Part shown: positions 8,876-18,681 of the stretch, piece after piece | How the letters are laid out: the number at the start of each line of letters is the position of its first letter | How positions within the stretch are numbered: position 1 is the stretch's first letter | Origin: Amoeboaphelidium occidentale | Taxonomy: Eukaryota > Aphelidiomycota > Aphelidea | NCBI GenBank assembly: GCA_023515795.1 | Contig: JALGPX010000108.1 | Location: 1-36,030, forward strand | DNA length: 36,030 nucleotides | Direction of reading: 5' to 3' | Made by a program: the position numbers and the translations under genes | Notes under the pieces: model-generated | The model's database searches: none | What the model was told of the DNA's origin: nothing | The model's input: the letters and a program-made list of their open reading frames with translations, nothing else

Positions 8876-10406
8876 TCAGTAGCGATTCTGAAAATCCTTC
8901 ACAAAGTCCGTTATTTTGGACATTCCAACTTTAGCAATGTCCTTCAGGTTTTGCATGTCAGCATTTGCTTGTTCTTGAATGGTTTTAGCAAAGTCTTGAG
9001 CCAATCCACCAGCATCTTGCAGCATGTCTAACAGTTAAATATCATTCAATTAGAAAAAATACCTTGCACTTGAGCATTGCCATTCCTGCTACGTGCAAGA
9101 TTATCTTCATTTCGATCATAAAATTGGGCTGATGATATAGAAGATTGTCCTTGAAACTTTTGTAACTTCACTGTGCTTTCTGCGTCAGCCGGAGCATGAG
9201 CGTCTCTCTGGAAATACATATCAGAAGAAATCGCTTTAGCTCCAGCGAATTTCTGACGAGCACCAGTTTCTTCAGGTTGTTGCGAACTTGAGTTTGCAGA
9301 TGATGTTGACTTTCCTGAAGCTGCAGCAACAGCAGGACCAGTTGCACCGAATCCCAAAGATCCAAATCCTCCGGCACCCTGTGCTCCAAAAGAACTACTA
9401 GCGCCTAATCCTAATCTGTCAGCGGTAGACGCTGCAGTTGTAGAAGTAGGAGATAAAGGCTCTTGATAAGCCAGCCTCGATGAAAAACCATTAGCCTTGT
9501 CTGATGAAGAATTATTTGCAGTGTTATTGGTTGCATTCATCTCTAGCAAACCCTGTTTCTCAAGCTCTTCCCTTCTCTTTGCTTCTTCCTTAGCTTTCTG
9601 TTCTATATCATCAAAAGATATTTCCACCTTTTTGACACCAAGCTTTCCTTTCCGTTTAGGCTGTGAAGATGTTGTAGTTGTCGTCGATGCAACAGGCGCG
9701 GACGAAGATAATGAATTTGCTTGTTCAAACCCACCGACAGGTGAAACTAAAGTATCATTTGCAGCAGGTTGGTTGATATTCTCTGTTGAAAGCATCTTCT
9801 TCATCTCTGAAGCACTTGGTCGCCGTTGTTCGAATGATCCAACTTCTTTTGGTGAAGTTGTCTGAGGCTGTGAATTAACTGTCGTAGCAGGTTGTCCCCA
9901 TCCCCAATTCCCGTCATCAAAAAAATCCTTATTTTGTTGAGTGCTCGCAGCAGCTGCAGAGTGTAAATCATCCGCTGTGAACTTTGGATTCCTCTGAATA
10001 TCTTCCAGGACCTTCTGCCCTAAGCGTTCCTTGTACATCTGAGCAGCCCTTGAAGAATATTTCGATTTAGCGTCCATCTGGTTAATTCCGTGCTGTCTAA
10101 AGTACTCCTGCGCATTCTGATTACCTCCAACCTTCATTGCTCGAAGCTGGTCCCAAGTCCACTGGTCCAGCTGAGTCGATCTCACAAAGGAAATGTGTAC
10201 ACCCAAGTTCCGGTGCACAGCTGAGCAGTCCAGGCAGAGGTAAATGCCAAAAGTCACACTGGACCAAGTTGGATTCTTTGCATCACAGTCAAAGCAGATC
10301 TTAAAAGTTATCAGCGGAATTGTTCCCTTCAAAGAATTACTTTATTTTCCCTCTTTGCCGTTGCCTTCTTAAAGAAATCCAGAGCGAATTCTTTTGTTGG
10401 ATTCAT
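8876..10406 (-). CDS. GLO3: ArfGAP2/3-type (Glo3-like) Arf GTPase-activating protein
   Basis: Three exons, 10341-10406, 9063-10299 and 8876-9027, with introns of 41 and 35 bp, encode 484 residues. The ArfGAP domain is at about 5-125: zinc finger CFDC...CLDC (C-x2-C-x16-C-x2-C), followed by [19 protein letters not shown] with the catalytic arginine. The remaining part is a low-complexity S/T/A/Q region with [19 protein letters not shown], matching the lysine-rich Glo3-motif region of ArfGAP2/3, and AISSDMYF and ISSAQFYDR repeats as in that subgroup. Such proteins stimulate GTP hydrolysis by Arf1 on COPI vesicles at the Golgi. The continuous frame without the first intron starts at MKGTIPL and is an intron read-through. 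The start codon lies 1 base from the stop of one reading of the small upstream ORF. Confidence 0.9.
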
Positions 10407-10407
10407 T

Positions 10408-10728
10408 CTATGGTTGTTGTTCGGATCGCTTGACGAAATCAAACAGGGCTGAAAATGATACATCCTTCTCTCTAAGGATATCAGGTTCGTTACGTATCTA
10501 GAAAGTGGAGCTTATTAATCAAGAATAGATCAACTATCGCTTCTCAATAAGTTTAACGGACCTCTTGTCTTACACTCGTCAATCGACTCAATCAAACACA
10601 TCTTAGCAACAGTTGATGAAGAGCTACCGCGCAATTGTCTCACTTGATCAGTCAATAGATCAATGTCGCGGCCAATGTCTTCATTATCAATCCTGAAGCC
10701 ATCCTTCTTCTCCAGGGGGGCTCATCAT
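10408..10728 (-). CDS. Small unidentified gene wedged between GH5 and ArfGAP genes
   Basis: Minus-strand sequence codes for a clearly protein-like stretch (IDNEDIGRDIDLLTDQVRQL, then SSSSTVAKMCLIESIDECK), probably a helical or coiled-coil protein of about 80-100 residues. The ATG at 10728 (or 10725) reads in this frame only if the run of six Gs at 10715-10720 is one base shorter, so a real frameshift or a base-calling error is likely. The 3' exon is uncertain: one reading is NEPDILREKDVSFSALFDF ending at TAG 10408-10410, another ends near 10490. Several donor and acceptor pairs of 34-64 bp are possible. The gene begins 17 bases after the GH5 stop and ends beside the ArfGAP start. No family recognised. 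Confidence 0.45.
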
Positions 10729-10745
10729 CTCAATTTGGTTTATTT

Positions 10746-12351
10746 TCAGTTTTGAATAACAAATGCGGTTTGATCTTTCTGTATGCCTTCTTGAATTAGC
10801 ATATCCTTGAAAGAATCATAATGTTTAGGGTTGACAACGTCTCCTGTTTGAGCCCTTGCTAAACCGTACTCATCTTCGCCGTAAATGTACTCACCCAAAG
10901 CGTTGATATGTGGTCGCGCATCAAATAGAGGCCAATAGCAAAGATCTAAATCATTCTCGCGCATATATCTCAACACATAATTATTCCAGCAGTCACTCAA
11001 ACCAAAATCTCTAGTATCAGTTCCGAACTCGCCAACCCAAACAGGAATATTCTGTTGCTTGAATATATTGCCCCAGTACTTATCTGTAACATTACTGAAT
11101 TCCTCATAAGTAGGAGTCACATTGTCCCACTTGTAATTAGAAGAATTGTAAAAGAATGGGTAGAAATGAGAACTGTAAACCACCTTATCAGGAACACTTA
11201 GATTAAGAGGCTTATGCATGATTCCAGTCAAATTGTGAAGCTGAGCGTATCCTGTAACTTCATCTGGAATATCCAAGTGCTTTCCGATCAAGTTCCAAAG
11301 AGAAGGATCATTCTTGAGAGCATTAAAAATCAAATGAACAGCTGTTGGAATGTAACTAGATAAATCAAATGCTCCTTGAGACATGATCAACAAATTAGGG
11401 TTCTTCTGTAATATCTTGTTTGCAGTCTTTGTGGATTGTTCATGCCAATCATAGTATTCAATATTAACACCACCAAATATCTTGCGCAATAGAAAAAGAA
11501 TAACTTTGTACTTTACATTTTCAAGTTTTGGATGGGTGTATGAGAGAAAGGAAGGATCAAAATCTTTTAGAGGAACTACACCCGTGCCTCGACCCCAAAC
11601 AGGCATGCGAACAGAGACTTTTGGGTAAAGCATCCACCATTTCTTTTCAATTCGAATATCAGGACGTACTTCATTGTGCAAATCAGCAGCAATTACATAT
11701 GGCTGATCCTTGTAACGGAGAACCATGCGCTCCCATGCCTAAAAACAAATAAGAAAACAAGCGTTTTGACAAACAACCTCTTCGTAATCATTAGCAGACC
11801 AGCGTTCATTGAACCACAAACCATTAGCATCCCTAGGATCACAACACCAACCGGCGTCCAACATGTGATTATCAAGAACAACCATAACTTGCTCAGAAGC
11901 CAAAGCTTCAACGACTAAATCCATCACATCCAAAGCCCTGTACCAACCAAATAATCTCTGGCTGAACCAGTTTACTTTAGCACCTCTAAGAATGGAACGA
12001 ATAGCTTCCGGTCGAACATGAGGATTCTTAAACACCAATTCCACAGACCAATTCAATCGAACACAATTAAATCCGTACTTTCTGATTAACTTTGCAACTT
12101 CCTTGGGTGTCTTGAAGTAAAGGCCAGAAGGTACGAACGTGTTCATGTGTGCCCCGTGCCTGATTTGTTAATCGCAACGTGTTTTCGTAAGCTTACCAAT
12201 TAACGCACGCCAGTTTTACTCTTTTGCCTTGACTATCGGTGACATATCTGCCTTGCACCTGCAGAGGCAATTCATTTTCTTTCAAGAATCGACTCGAAAC
12301 GAATGAGAAGATGAAGAGCAAAGGCAGCAGGAATTTAACTGCTGAAATCAT
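10746..12351 (-). CDS. Secreted glycoside hydrolase family 5 (cellulase-like)
   Basis: Three exons, 12197-12351, 11775-12159 and 10746-11738, with introns of 37 and 36 bp, give about 510 residues. The chosen start (ATG at 12351) opens a signal peptide (MISAVKFLLPLLFIFSFVSS). A more upstream ATG at 12429 would bury it. The domain shows the GH5 landmarks in order: CVNWHG near the N-terminus, FNCVRLNWSVE, AADLHNEVRPD with the acid/base Glu, VVYSSHFYPF, and VWVGEFGTDTRD with the nucleophile Glu. GH5 enzymes retain configuration and cut beta-1,4-glucans or related glycans outside the cell. The exact substrate cannot be told from sequence alone; the length and SHFYP region are like fungal endoglucanase-like A-subfamily proteins. 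An AATAAA overlaps the end of the gene. Confidence 0.9.
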
Positions 12352-12480
12352 CGGCGCTCTTTGGGAAAAATGTTGCAAAATTTGAATGCTGGTAATCAAG
12401 CGAGATTGGGAAAGCAAAGTGTTCAACAACTTGCGAGTTCTATTCGTACTTCATATGATACAATGTAATTACTTAATTGT

Positions 12481-13149
12481 TTATCCTGATAGACATTCGT
12501 TAGATATTCTAACGTTAAAAGCCATGTGTGATTTGTCGTTATTGTAGCGTTCCTTCTCAATTGGTGGTGTTGATGGCAAGAAAGTATCACCCCCATCATC
12601 GGCTGAAACGATCAACGTAGCTCTGTATAAAAACTTGAGATGTTAGCAATATCATAAGCTAATGGTTACGTTTTCGTATTCATCTGAAACAAAGTCCATT
12701 AACATTTCAATGTCTTCCTGGTCAGATAGTCTGATCATGTCAATCTCAATGCTCATGACAGAAGGCCCAAACCCTCCGCCAACGTGCATTCTCTTTGTTT
12801 CTGCGGAAAAGTTTTATCTTAAGGGACTGATGAAGCTTACCTTTAATCAAGAACAACTCAAGATCCTGCTCAAGCTCTGTCGCAGCTTTTGAACTAATAT
12901 CACAGTCAGCAATTGTCTCTGTGAACCAAGTTTCAATCATGCGTTGTATCAGTGCAGCAGAGGTACAGCCGTGATTTCCGACAGATGGAATCTAAGAGAT
13001 AAGCCTGCTAAGGTAGAATTAATTTAACGTACGCTCAGAAAATGACCTCCAGTAGAAATATCAAAGTAGTAAACATTGTGAACAGTTGAGGCAGGCTTTT
13101 TCTGTAGCTTAGATGCTGGAGCAGGGGAGTAAATGTTTGAAGTAGACAT
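12481..13149 (-). CDS. Unidentified four-exon protein (183 aa)
   Basis: Exons 13033-13149, 12841-12991, 12670-12800 and 12481-12633, with introns of 41, 40 and 36 bp, combine to an exact open frame of 183 residues. All borders are GT..AG and the coding lengths sum to a multiple of three, so the model is fairly strong. The protein starts MSTSNIYSPAPASK and has sections such as VYYFDISTGGHFLSIPSV, IETWFTETIADCDISS, and VMSIEIDMIRLSDQEDIEML before an RATLIVSADDGGDTFL motif. No signal peptide or membrane segment. I do not recognise the family. It starts 325 bases from the end of the four-helix gene upstream and is tail-to-head with the GH5 gene. Confidence 0.65.
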
Positions 13150-13474
13150 TGTGGTAATCGTGAGAAAAAACCAGGAAATTTACAGAGATTTGCGTGATGA
13201 TTGTCGCGGTTTCAAACAGTGGTCAATAAGGTTTCCCATGATCATCAAAGTTTCAAGTGATTTGCTGCTTTCTGACGCCTAGCTTCTTGTAAAACGGAAG
13301 GATGGTCCGTCTGCAGATACACCCAAAGCACTGTTCATTGCTCTATTTCAACACGAACTTTGTATCACGGAGCAATGGATCATCTCACTAACCTCAAAAT
13401 AGCGCACAATCACACTATCATGGCATTAAGGCACAAAAAGCGAAGCTCAACATCAAATCTTTCTATTGACGCTA
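13150..13474. other. Intergenic stretch, no feature seen
   Basis: About 325 bases between the minus-strand four-exon gene and the minus-strand membrane-protein gene. It should contain the promoter of the former. I see no TATA box, repeat or RNA gene. Confidence 0.5.
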
Positions 13475-14077
13475 TTATGCCATCTGTTCGGCATTGGCAG
13501 GGTACTTTGGCGGTGCACCTGTGCTTTTCGGACCAACATTTCCCATTGGAACAATAGCAACAACATTTCCTCCGTTTTGCAAAGTCTTGAGATCTCTTGA
13601 GTAGGAGTTTAATATCAAGAATGTGTAGTATTGAATGAAAAGGCCGATCAAAAGGATAGGAACCACCACGATCAAAGCCCCGATCAATATACCAGATGTC
13701 GCCAAAAGCACAATGCTCACAACGGAAAAGATACAACTCAAGATAAAAGCGACCAACATGATCATTGCGACTGTTTTCGTAATGACTGCGCTTTCAGTCA
13801 CACAACCATACAACCCAGCAGCAAAGATCAGAGACCAAACGATCGAATAAGCCATGGTAGCATAGTCTCCGCTCGTTATTGAGGTTATCACTGATATCAC
13901 ATTGAAGATCAAGCCAAGTATAACCAAGATCAAGCTGCCAGTCTTCAAGTCACAACCACAGCAACAAGTTGCAGTGTAGCACTCACCGCAGCCATTGCCG
14001 GTTGGGTTTCCTGTAGGAGTAGCGACAACTTGAACAATCGCTGCACCACCGCTATTCTTACTTCTAGCAGGTTCCAT
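13475..14077 (-). CDS. Four-helix membrane protein (CCGCDLKTGS family), member A
   Basis: Single exon, 200 residues. A cysteine cluster (CYTATCCCGCDLKTGS) near residue 40 precedes four hydrophobic segments at about 48-68, 77-95, 103-128 and 131-155 (for example LILVILGLIFNVISVI, LIVVVPILLIGLFIQYYTF). The tail after the last helix is polar and proline-containing. The layout of Cys cluster, DLKTGS, four helices and an NSYSR/NSYAR motif after helix 4 is shared with the plus-strand gene at 14346. The cysteines next to the membrane could be lipidated. Function unknown; a tetraspan scaffold is possible. Confidence 0.8.
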   Translation of the reverse strand: MEPARSKNSGGAAIVQVVATPTGNPTGNGCGECYTATCCCGCDLKTGSLILVILGLIFNVISVITSITSGDYATMAYSIVWSLIFAAGLYGCVTESAVITKTVAMIMLVAFILSCIFSVVSIVLLATSGILIGALIVVVPILLIGLFIQYYTFLILNSYSRDLKTLQNGGNVVAIVPMGNVGPKSTGAPPKYPANAEQMA

Positions 14078-14345
14078 CTGATTTCGCTAAGATCAAAGTT
14101 GACTTGAGAATGTCGCAAGATCAAGTTGTCAAACATCTTGTTGGTTGGCAGGGCTGAAAAGCCATGCTCAAACCTCTGTATGATCTATGATCCTCTTAAA
14201 ATTCTAAGACCTTCGGCGCGACTTTTGAGAAAATAAATAAGCAACGAAGCTTCAAAAACTGGTTAATTATGGGAGGAAGTTTCTTGTCTTGCCCTGAGAT
14301 CACAACGCCACACAAACATGTTTTCCACAATTTCAAAATTCTGCA
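14078..14345. promoter_or_regulatory. Shared divergent upstream region of the paralogous membrane proteins
   Basis: A 268-base region between the starts of two head-to-head paralogues, so it must hold both promoters. It is AT-rich near 14225-14275. I cannot point to a convincing TATA box or operator. Confidence 0.5.
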
Positions 14346-14945
14346 ATGAATTCTTCGTATACGCCAAGAAAATCTTGCTTTGACCTCTTTGTAGTTGATT
14401 CCTGCTGCTGTGGATGTGATCTGAAGACTGGTAGCATCATCTTACTGATATTTGCTGTGATTTACTATTTTGCGGCTGTTGTGATAAGTGCTGTGTCCTT
14501 CCAATGGATTCAATTTGTTGCGTGCCTTGTTCTGTTCACTATTGCTGCAGTTGGCTTGTATGGCGCTGTCTCTGAGAAAGCGACTCTTGTCAGGATTGTT
14601 TCATTGGCCACCCTCGTGACATTTGTCATTGGGGTTATTGCTTTTACTGTCACCATAATTGTGTACTCTGTTCCCAACTCAGTCATAAGAACTAGATGTG
14701 GCTCCTCAACAACTAACCAGGATGGCACTGTTACAATTTTCATGTGGAGCGATGAAGGTGATGAGCCTTTGGATTGTAACATGCTTGCTAACCTGTTCTT
14801 GGCCACTTTTGTCCCTCTGTCTGCTGTTGCATTGCTAATTGAATTTTATGTTTTTGTGGTTTTGAATAGTTACGCTCGCTACCTCCGCATAATTTCTGTC
14901 CAACCATCGGTCACAAGCGCCAACAAGGACGTTGAGATGGTCTAA
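14346..14945 (+). CDS. Four-helix membrane protein (CCGCDLKTGS family), member B
   Basis: Single exon, 199 residues, paralogue of the minus-strand gene at 13475-14077. It shares CCCGCDLKTGS (residues 20-30), four hydrophobic segments, LYGAVSEKA/LYGCVTESA after helix 2 and VLNSYARYL/ILNSYSRDL after helix 4. It differs by a loop of about 35 residues between helices 3 and 4 (TRCGSSTTNQDGTVTIFMW...CNML) with two cysteines that could form a disulfide outside the membrane. Such head-to-head pairs usually arise by local inverted duplication. A-rich sequence with AATAAA follows the stop (about 14948). Confidence 0.8.
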   Translation: MNSSYTPRKSCFDLFVVDSCCCGCDLKTGSIILLIFAVIYYFAAVVISAVSFQWIQFVACLVLFTIAAVGLYGAVSEKATLVRIVSLATLVTFVIGVIAFTVTIIVYSVPNSVIRTRCGSSTTNQDGTVTIFMWSDEGDEPLDCNMLANLFLATFVPLSAVALLIEFYVFVVLNSYARYLRIISVQPSVTSANKDVEMV

Positions 14946-15117
14946 AAAAATAAACAGTTTTCTCTATATAGAAGGTTGAAATTTTAGTCTAGGTGAGTTG
15001 ATACACGTGAAGTAAGGGATGATTATCTTTAATATCTGACTTAAACTTTCCGAGAAACTGCTGATACAATTTATCCAACAGCAAAATTTAAAAATACTTT
15101 TGCCACCTGACTCACTG

Positions 15118-16288
15118 ATGAAACCTGCTTTGCCTTTAGACCAGCGTCCCGAGAATCCCGGCACGATTCAGTTGGCTGACCATTTGTTACCGCTTCTCAA
15201 GACATCGCATTCCCATCCGTTACAAGTATCATGGATTCTACCGCCATCAATGCAAAATTCGATTCCGAAATCAGCTACAGCATATCTGCAGGAGTTCACT
15301 AAAGCGAAATCATCGGTTGCACCTACTGAGAAGCGAAAGGTGTCGAATGATCATGAATACGATGATTATAAGGATGNNNNNNNNNNNNNNNNNNNNNGAA
15401 ATCAGCTACAGCATATCTGCAGGAGTTCACCAAAGCGAAATCATCGGTTGCACCTACTGAGAAGCGAAAGGTGTCGAATGATCATGAATACGATGATTAT
15501 AAGGATGAAGATGATGATGAAAGCGATCAGGATCATGATGTCTCGCAACAACACCGAATCGGTAATTTGGCATTATGCTCAGCGCCGGGAAAGAAAATAA
15601 GGCTGAATGGAAACGGTATCAGCAAGAGTCGTCTTCCGATAAGCAGGTACACTAGTTTCTTGGTAGTCTGGAGCTTAATCTGTTATTAGGGATCTTGAAA
15701 CTGATTTTGCACGTATAAAAGCTTTGGGCATTGACACAATAGTCAAGTAAAATTCCATTATGAATACCACTGATGTTTAGCTTGTTGGATGATAAGGAAC
15801 TTGAGTATTTGAATGCGCCATGGACTGCATACAATGAAAAGTGTGTTAAAGCAGGCTTAGATGTCATTAGATATCCAATAGTTGAAGGTTACGGTCCAGA
15901 CGGTCTCACAGACTTTCATGATAAAGTTATTATCCCAATAACCAAAAAGATATACAAGGGAGAGAATGTTATCGTACATTGCAGAGGCGGAATAGGAAGG
16001 GCTGGGTTGGTTGCATGCTGTTTCCTATTGTTCAACAAACTATGCAAGAACGCTGACAGGGCAATTACTTTAGTACGCTCAAGAAGATCACCAAAAGCTA
16101 TTGAAACCGCGATGCAAGAAGAGTATATTCAAATGTATCATGAATATGTGCAGCATCTTGATGCACAGCAAAATGTTGTAGAAGATAAACCGAAAGGAAG
16201 TATTACCACTGAAGAGAAGGACGAACCAGAAGTTGCACCATCGTCTGCAATTCCTAATAAGCGCATCATTCGTCATCAAAAGCATTAG
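15118..16288 (+). CDS. CDKN3-like dual-specificity protein phosphatase
   Basis: Three exons ending 15646, 15690-15746 and 15781-16288, with introns of 43 and 34 bp. The catalytic domain carries VIVHCRGGIGRAGLVA, the HCxxGxxR signature with nucleophile Cys and binding Arg. YGPDGLTDF upstream probably supplies the general acid Asp, and RSRRSPKAIETAMQEEYI follows as in CDKN3/KAP, the phosphatase acting on the CDK activation-loop threonine. The N-terminus is a disordered acidic extension (EDDDESDQDHD) lacking in human CDKN3. The start could be 15118 or 15250; the sequence there is interrupted by an N gap with duplicated flanks (15377-15397), so length is uncertain. The tail past residue ~250 is basic. 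A PAAF1-like gene follows 26 bases on. Confidence 0.8.
15269..15506. other. Assembly gap with duplicated flanks
   Basis: A run of N at 15377-15397 separates two nearly identical blocks, 15269-15376 and 15398-15506 (one C/T difference near 15300 versus 15430). The repeated block codes for SATAYLQEFTKAKSSVAPTE and onwards. The contig ends overlap each other, so this is most likely one block present once in the genome and a false duplicate at the join. Confidence 0.85.
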
Positions 16289-16314
16289 ACAATAGAACTT
16301 AGTGTTTCTTTGCG

Positions 16315-17307
16315 ATGAAACAGTTGCAGCGATTGAGAACAGTTCAGGATTTCCCAGAGTGTCTGGAGCACGGCGAACCAATTGAGGTGACCCTTTTCGA
16401 CCCGAAGCCTTCGATTTTAAAGAATTACGAAATTGTTGATAAGAGAGTAATTAGAGTTAATGGAATGAATGTTCATGCACCATCCAAAACTATTTCTACA
16501 CGTTTAACTTCATTCGATACTTACGGAGGCGTGGTTGCGCATTCTTCAGGCGAAGGAATTAAAGTGCTTTTTGGTTCTACCGGAAAGGTTGTGGATTTGC
16601 GTGGGCATTTCGTTGAGACTTCTTCCTTGAAATTGTTCCCGTCTGCTAAAGTTCTGCTTTCCGGAGGAATGGATATGATGCTTAAAATTTGGGATTTAGG
16701 AGATGGTTCATGTGAACGGGAGATGAAGGGCCACACGTCTACGATAACAGCTTTGGGCATTTTGGGTCGAGGCAAGAATGTTGTGTCAGGAAGCAAGGAT
16801 GGAACTTTACGTCAATGGAATTGTGCTGAAGGCAAATGCGTCGCTACTCTTAAAGTAAGTGCTCCAGTGTCTTGCATTGATGTGTTTCATGACCTCATTG
16901 GAGTATCATTTGGGAATACAATCAAGATTGTTAAGTCTGTGTCAAGCGAGAATGGTTCTTTCGAGGAATTGCAGTCTTTAGATGTTCAGCGCGTTTCATG
17001 CATCTGCTTTATTAGCGATAATACGATTGTTTCAGGTTCAGAGGATGGCATCATACAAATTCACAATCTAAAAGATGCTTCGAAATCTGTTGAACCTATG
17101 AAACGAAACGATCTTGCGATTAACTCCATGTTTAAAGTTGCAGATAATTCTGTCATAGTTGCGGCACAGGATTCTTGTTTTAAGCTGAACATTGAAACGC
17201 TTTGTGTTACTGATGAGTATCTCTGCAACAATTCATGCGTGTTGAAGGTTACTGAACATAACAAAATCACTTATGCCAGCACAAAGGACGGTATTTTTCT
17301 ATTTTAG
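16315..17307 (+). CDS. PAAF1: PAAF1/Rpn14-like WD40 proteasome assembly factor
   Basis: Single exon, 330 residues. WD40 blades are visible at about 90-260: LLSGGMDMMLKIWDLGDGSC, then MKGHTSTITALGILGRGKN, VVSGSKDGTLRQWNCAEG, and IVSGSEDGIIQIHNL. The order LSGGMD..LKIW...C...GH...I....I..RG.NVVS.S.DGT.R.W is characteristic of PAAF1 and yeast Rpn14, which bind Rpt ATPases and help assemble the 19S proteasome base. The protein is slightly shorter than human PAAF1. It starts 26 bases after the phosphatase stop on the same strand, and its stop lies 11 bases from the stop of the lectin gene on the other strand. Confidence 0.8.
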   Translation: MKQLQRLRTVQDFPECLEHGEPIEVTLFDPKPSILKNYEIVDKRVIRVNGMNVHAPSKTISTRLTSFDTYGGVVAHSSGEGIKVLFGSTGKVVDLRGHFVETSSLKLFPSAKVLLSGGMDMMLKIWDLGDGSCEREMKGHTSTITALGILGRGKNVVSGSKDGTLRQWNCAEGKCVATLKVSAPVSCIDVFHDLIGVSFGNTIKIVKSVSSENGSFEELQSLDVQRVSCICFISDNTIVSGSEDGIIQIHNLKDASKSVEPMKRNDLAINSMFKVADNSVIVAAQDSCFKLNIETLCVTDEYLCNNSCVLKVTEHNKITYASTKDGIFLF

Positions 17308-17318
17308 TAAACTTTTCA

Positions 17319-18471
17319 TCAGAATACTTTTCTTGATTTTGTGTTCATTGCGCGGTAAATGTAGAATGCGACCGCTGCCACGATAGACAAGCCTCCTAGA
17401 CGTAAGAACCATGTCCAGAATGATGAGCCTATTGATCCTCCGGCGGTTTTGGCTGCATTATCATCATGTATATGACTATCTATAGCATCATTACCAGAGA
17501 ATTCATCTCTTTGTAATTTGTTGAATGTCATAACACGATAGATATCGTGGTTATCGTAAAGATCACCAGTTGCAGAAGAAAAGCCGAGGTAACCAGATTG
17601 AGGTAAAGTTACATTAGACAGAACGAAGCACGTCTGCCATCCCTTGTCTGTGTTATCAGTGAACTTCAATTCGAGCACATCGTTCTTGAAGTAAGTTATT
17701 CTAGCTCTAATTGGTTCCTTTGAGCCTCTGATATTTGCTTCACAACCGTGACCAGCTACAGTGGCCTTGTTATCATTATTGTGATCATATTGAGTTTTTC
17801 CATCTCCTATCATAGCAGATATGTATGGAAATGAATGCTACACAGAAAGAGTATTAATGGTTTCGGTTGCGTCTCTAAGCTTACATCATGCTGACCGTTG
17901 GCAAATGTATCAAAGAACACACCAAGACCTGTGAACTGATCTTTGAAGCCAAACACCGGACCTTCTTGGTACTTCTCTGTAACGTAAAAGAATGCGAAAC
18001 CGTCGCCGAAAAGAGATGGAGCATGTCCACTAATTCTAAAGTCGATATCAATCGACCAATGTTCAAACTGCAACTGGCTACACAATAAGCTTTAGGTTAG
18101 TGAATGCTCACCTTGTGCTCCATAGATAACCTCTCTGTGACTTTCTTTCGGCAGTCAAGCGGATATAATCGTAAACTTTGACCAAAGTAGAACCTGAACA
18201 GTTAACTGATGAATGATTCCTTGAAGCACAAACCTCCAAAGTCCCAGTATTCGTTCTCAAAGTGATTATACAGGAATGGAGGTGATAGGGAATGAGCGTA
18301 GAGAGGTTCTGAGTAACCATCGTGGTCCCAGCCGAACTGCAATGGGAAATGCTTCAATCTAGGTGCGATTTGAGGTTGCCCTTCAGGTTCAGGATCTACA
18401 GCTCTTGAAACAGTATCAGCAGTTACTACAGTAGCAATGAATGCACCAACACCAAAGTACAAGAAGCGCAT
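17319..18471 (-). CDS. L-type lectin cargo receptor (VIP36/Emp47 family)
   Basis: Four exons, 18234-18471, 18112-18193, 17885-18077 and 17319-17837, with introns of 40, 34 and 47 bp, give 343 residues. Signal peptide at 1-18 (MRFLYFGVGAFIATVVTA). Lectin domain at about 55-280: WDFGG, FRISGH.PSLFGDGFAFFYV with the Asp of the sugar site, GLGVFFDTFANGQHD with the calcium/sugar Asp and Asn, HSFPYISAMIGDG, two cysteines (GHGCEANIR, WQTCFVL) that would pair, and GYLGFSSATGDLYDNHDIY. One transmembrane helix near 313-332 and a short basic tail ending SRKVF. These proteins bind high-mannose glycans on cargo and shuttle between ER and Golgi. It lacks the long coiled coil of ERGIC-53, so VIP36-like is the better match. 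Confidence 0.9.
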
Positions 18472-18493
18472 TTTTTGATTTTGAAGATGAGAT

Positions 18494-18502
18494 CTATTTA
18501 TA
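18494..18502 (-). promoter_or_regulatory. TATA box of the lectin gene
   Basis: TATAAATAG on the minus strand, 31 bases upstream of the lectin ATG. That leaves room for only a few bases of 5' leader. Confidence 0.55.
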
Positions 18503-18681
18503 GATTTGAAAGAATTCAAGTCCTGTGCGTTGTCAAGGCGGCCAAATCTGCCCTCCATGAGAATTTAAAACACTTTTTCTTCATGGAGTCTGATATACAT
18601 CAAAAACAGCTGTCTCACGAAAAAGGCTGCTGGATGATGAGCAGTCTCAACGATCAAGTCATTAAATGCTTTCGTCCATGA

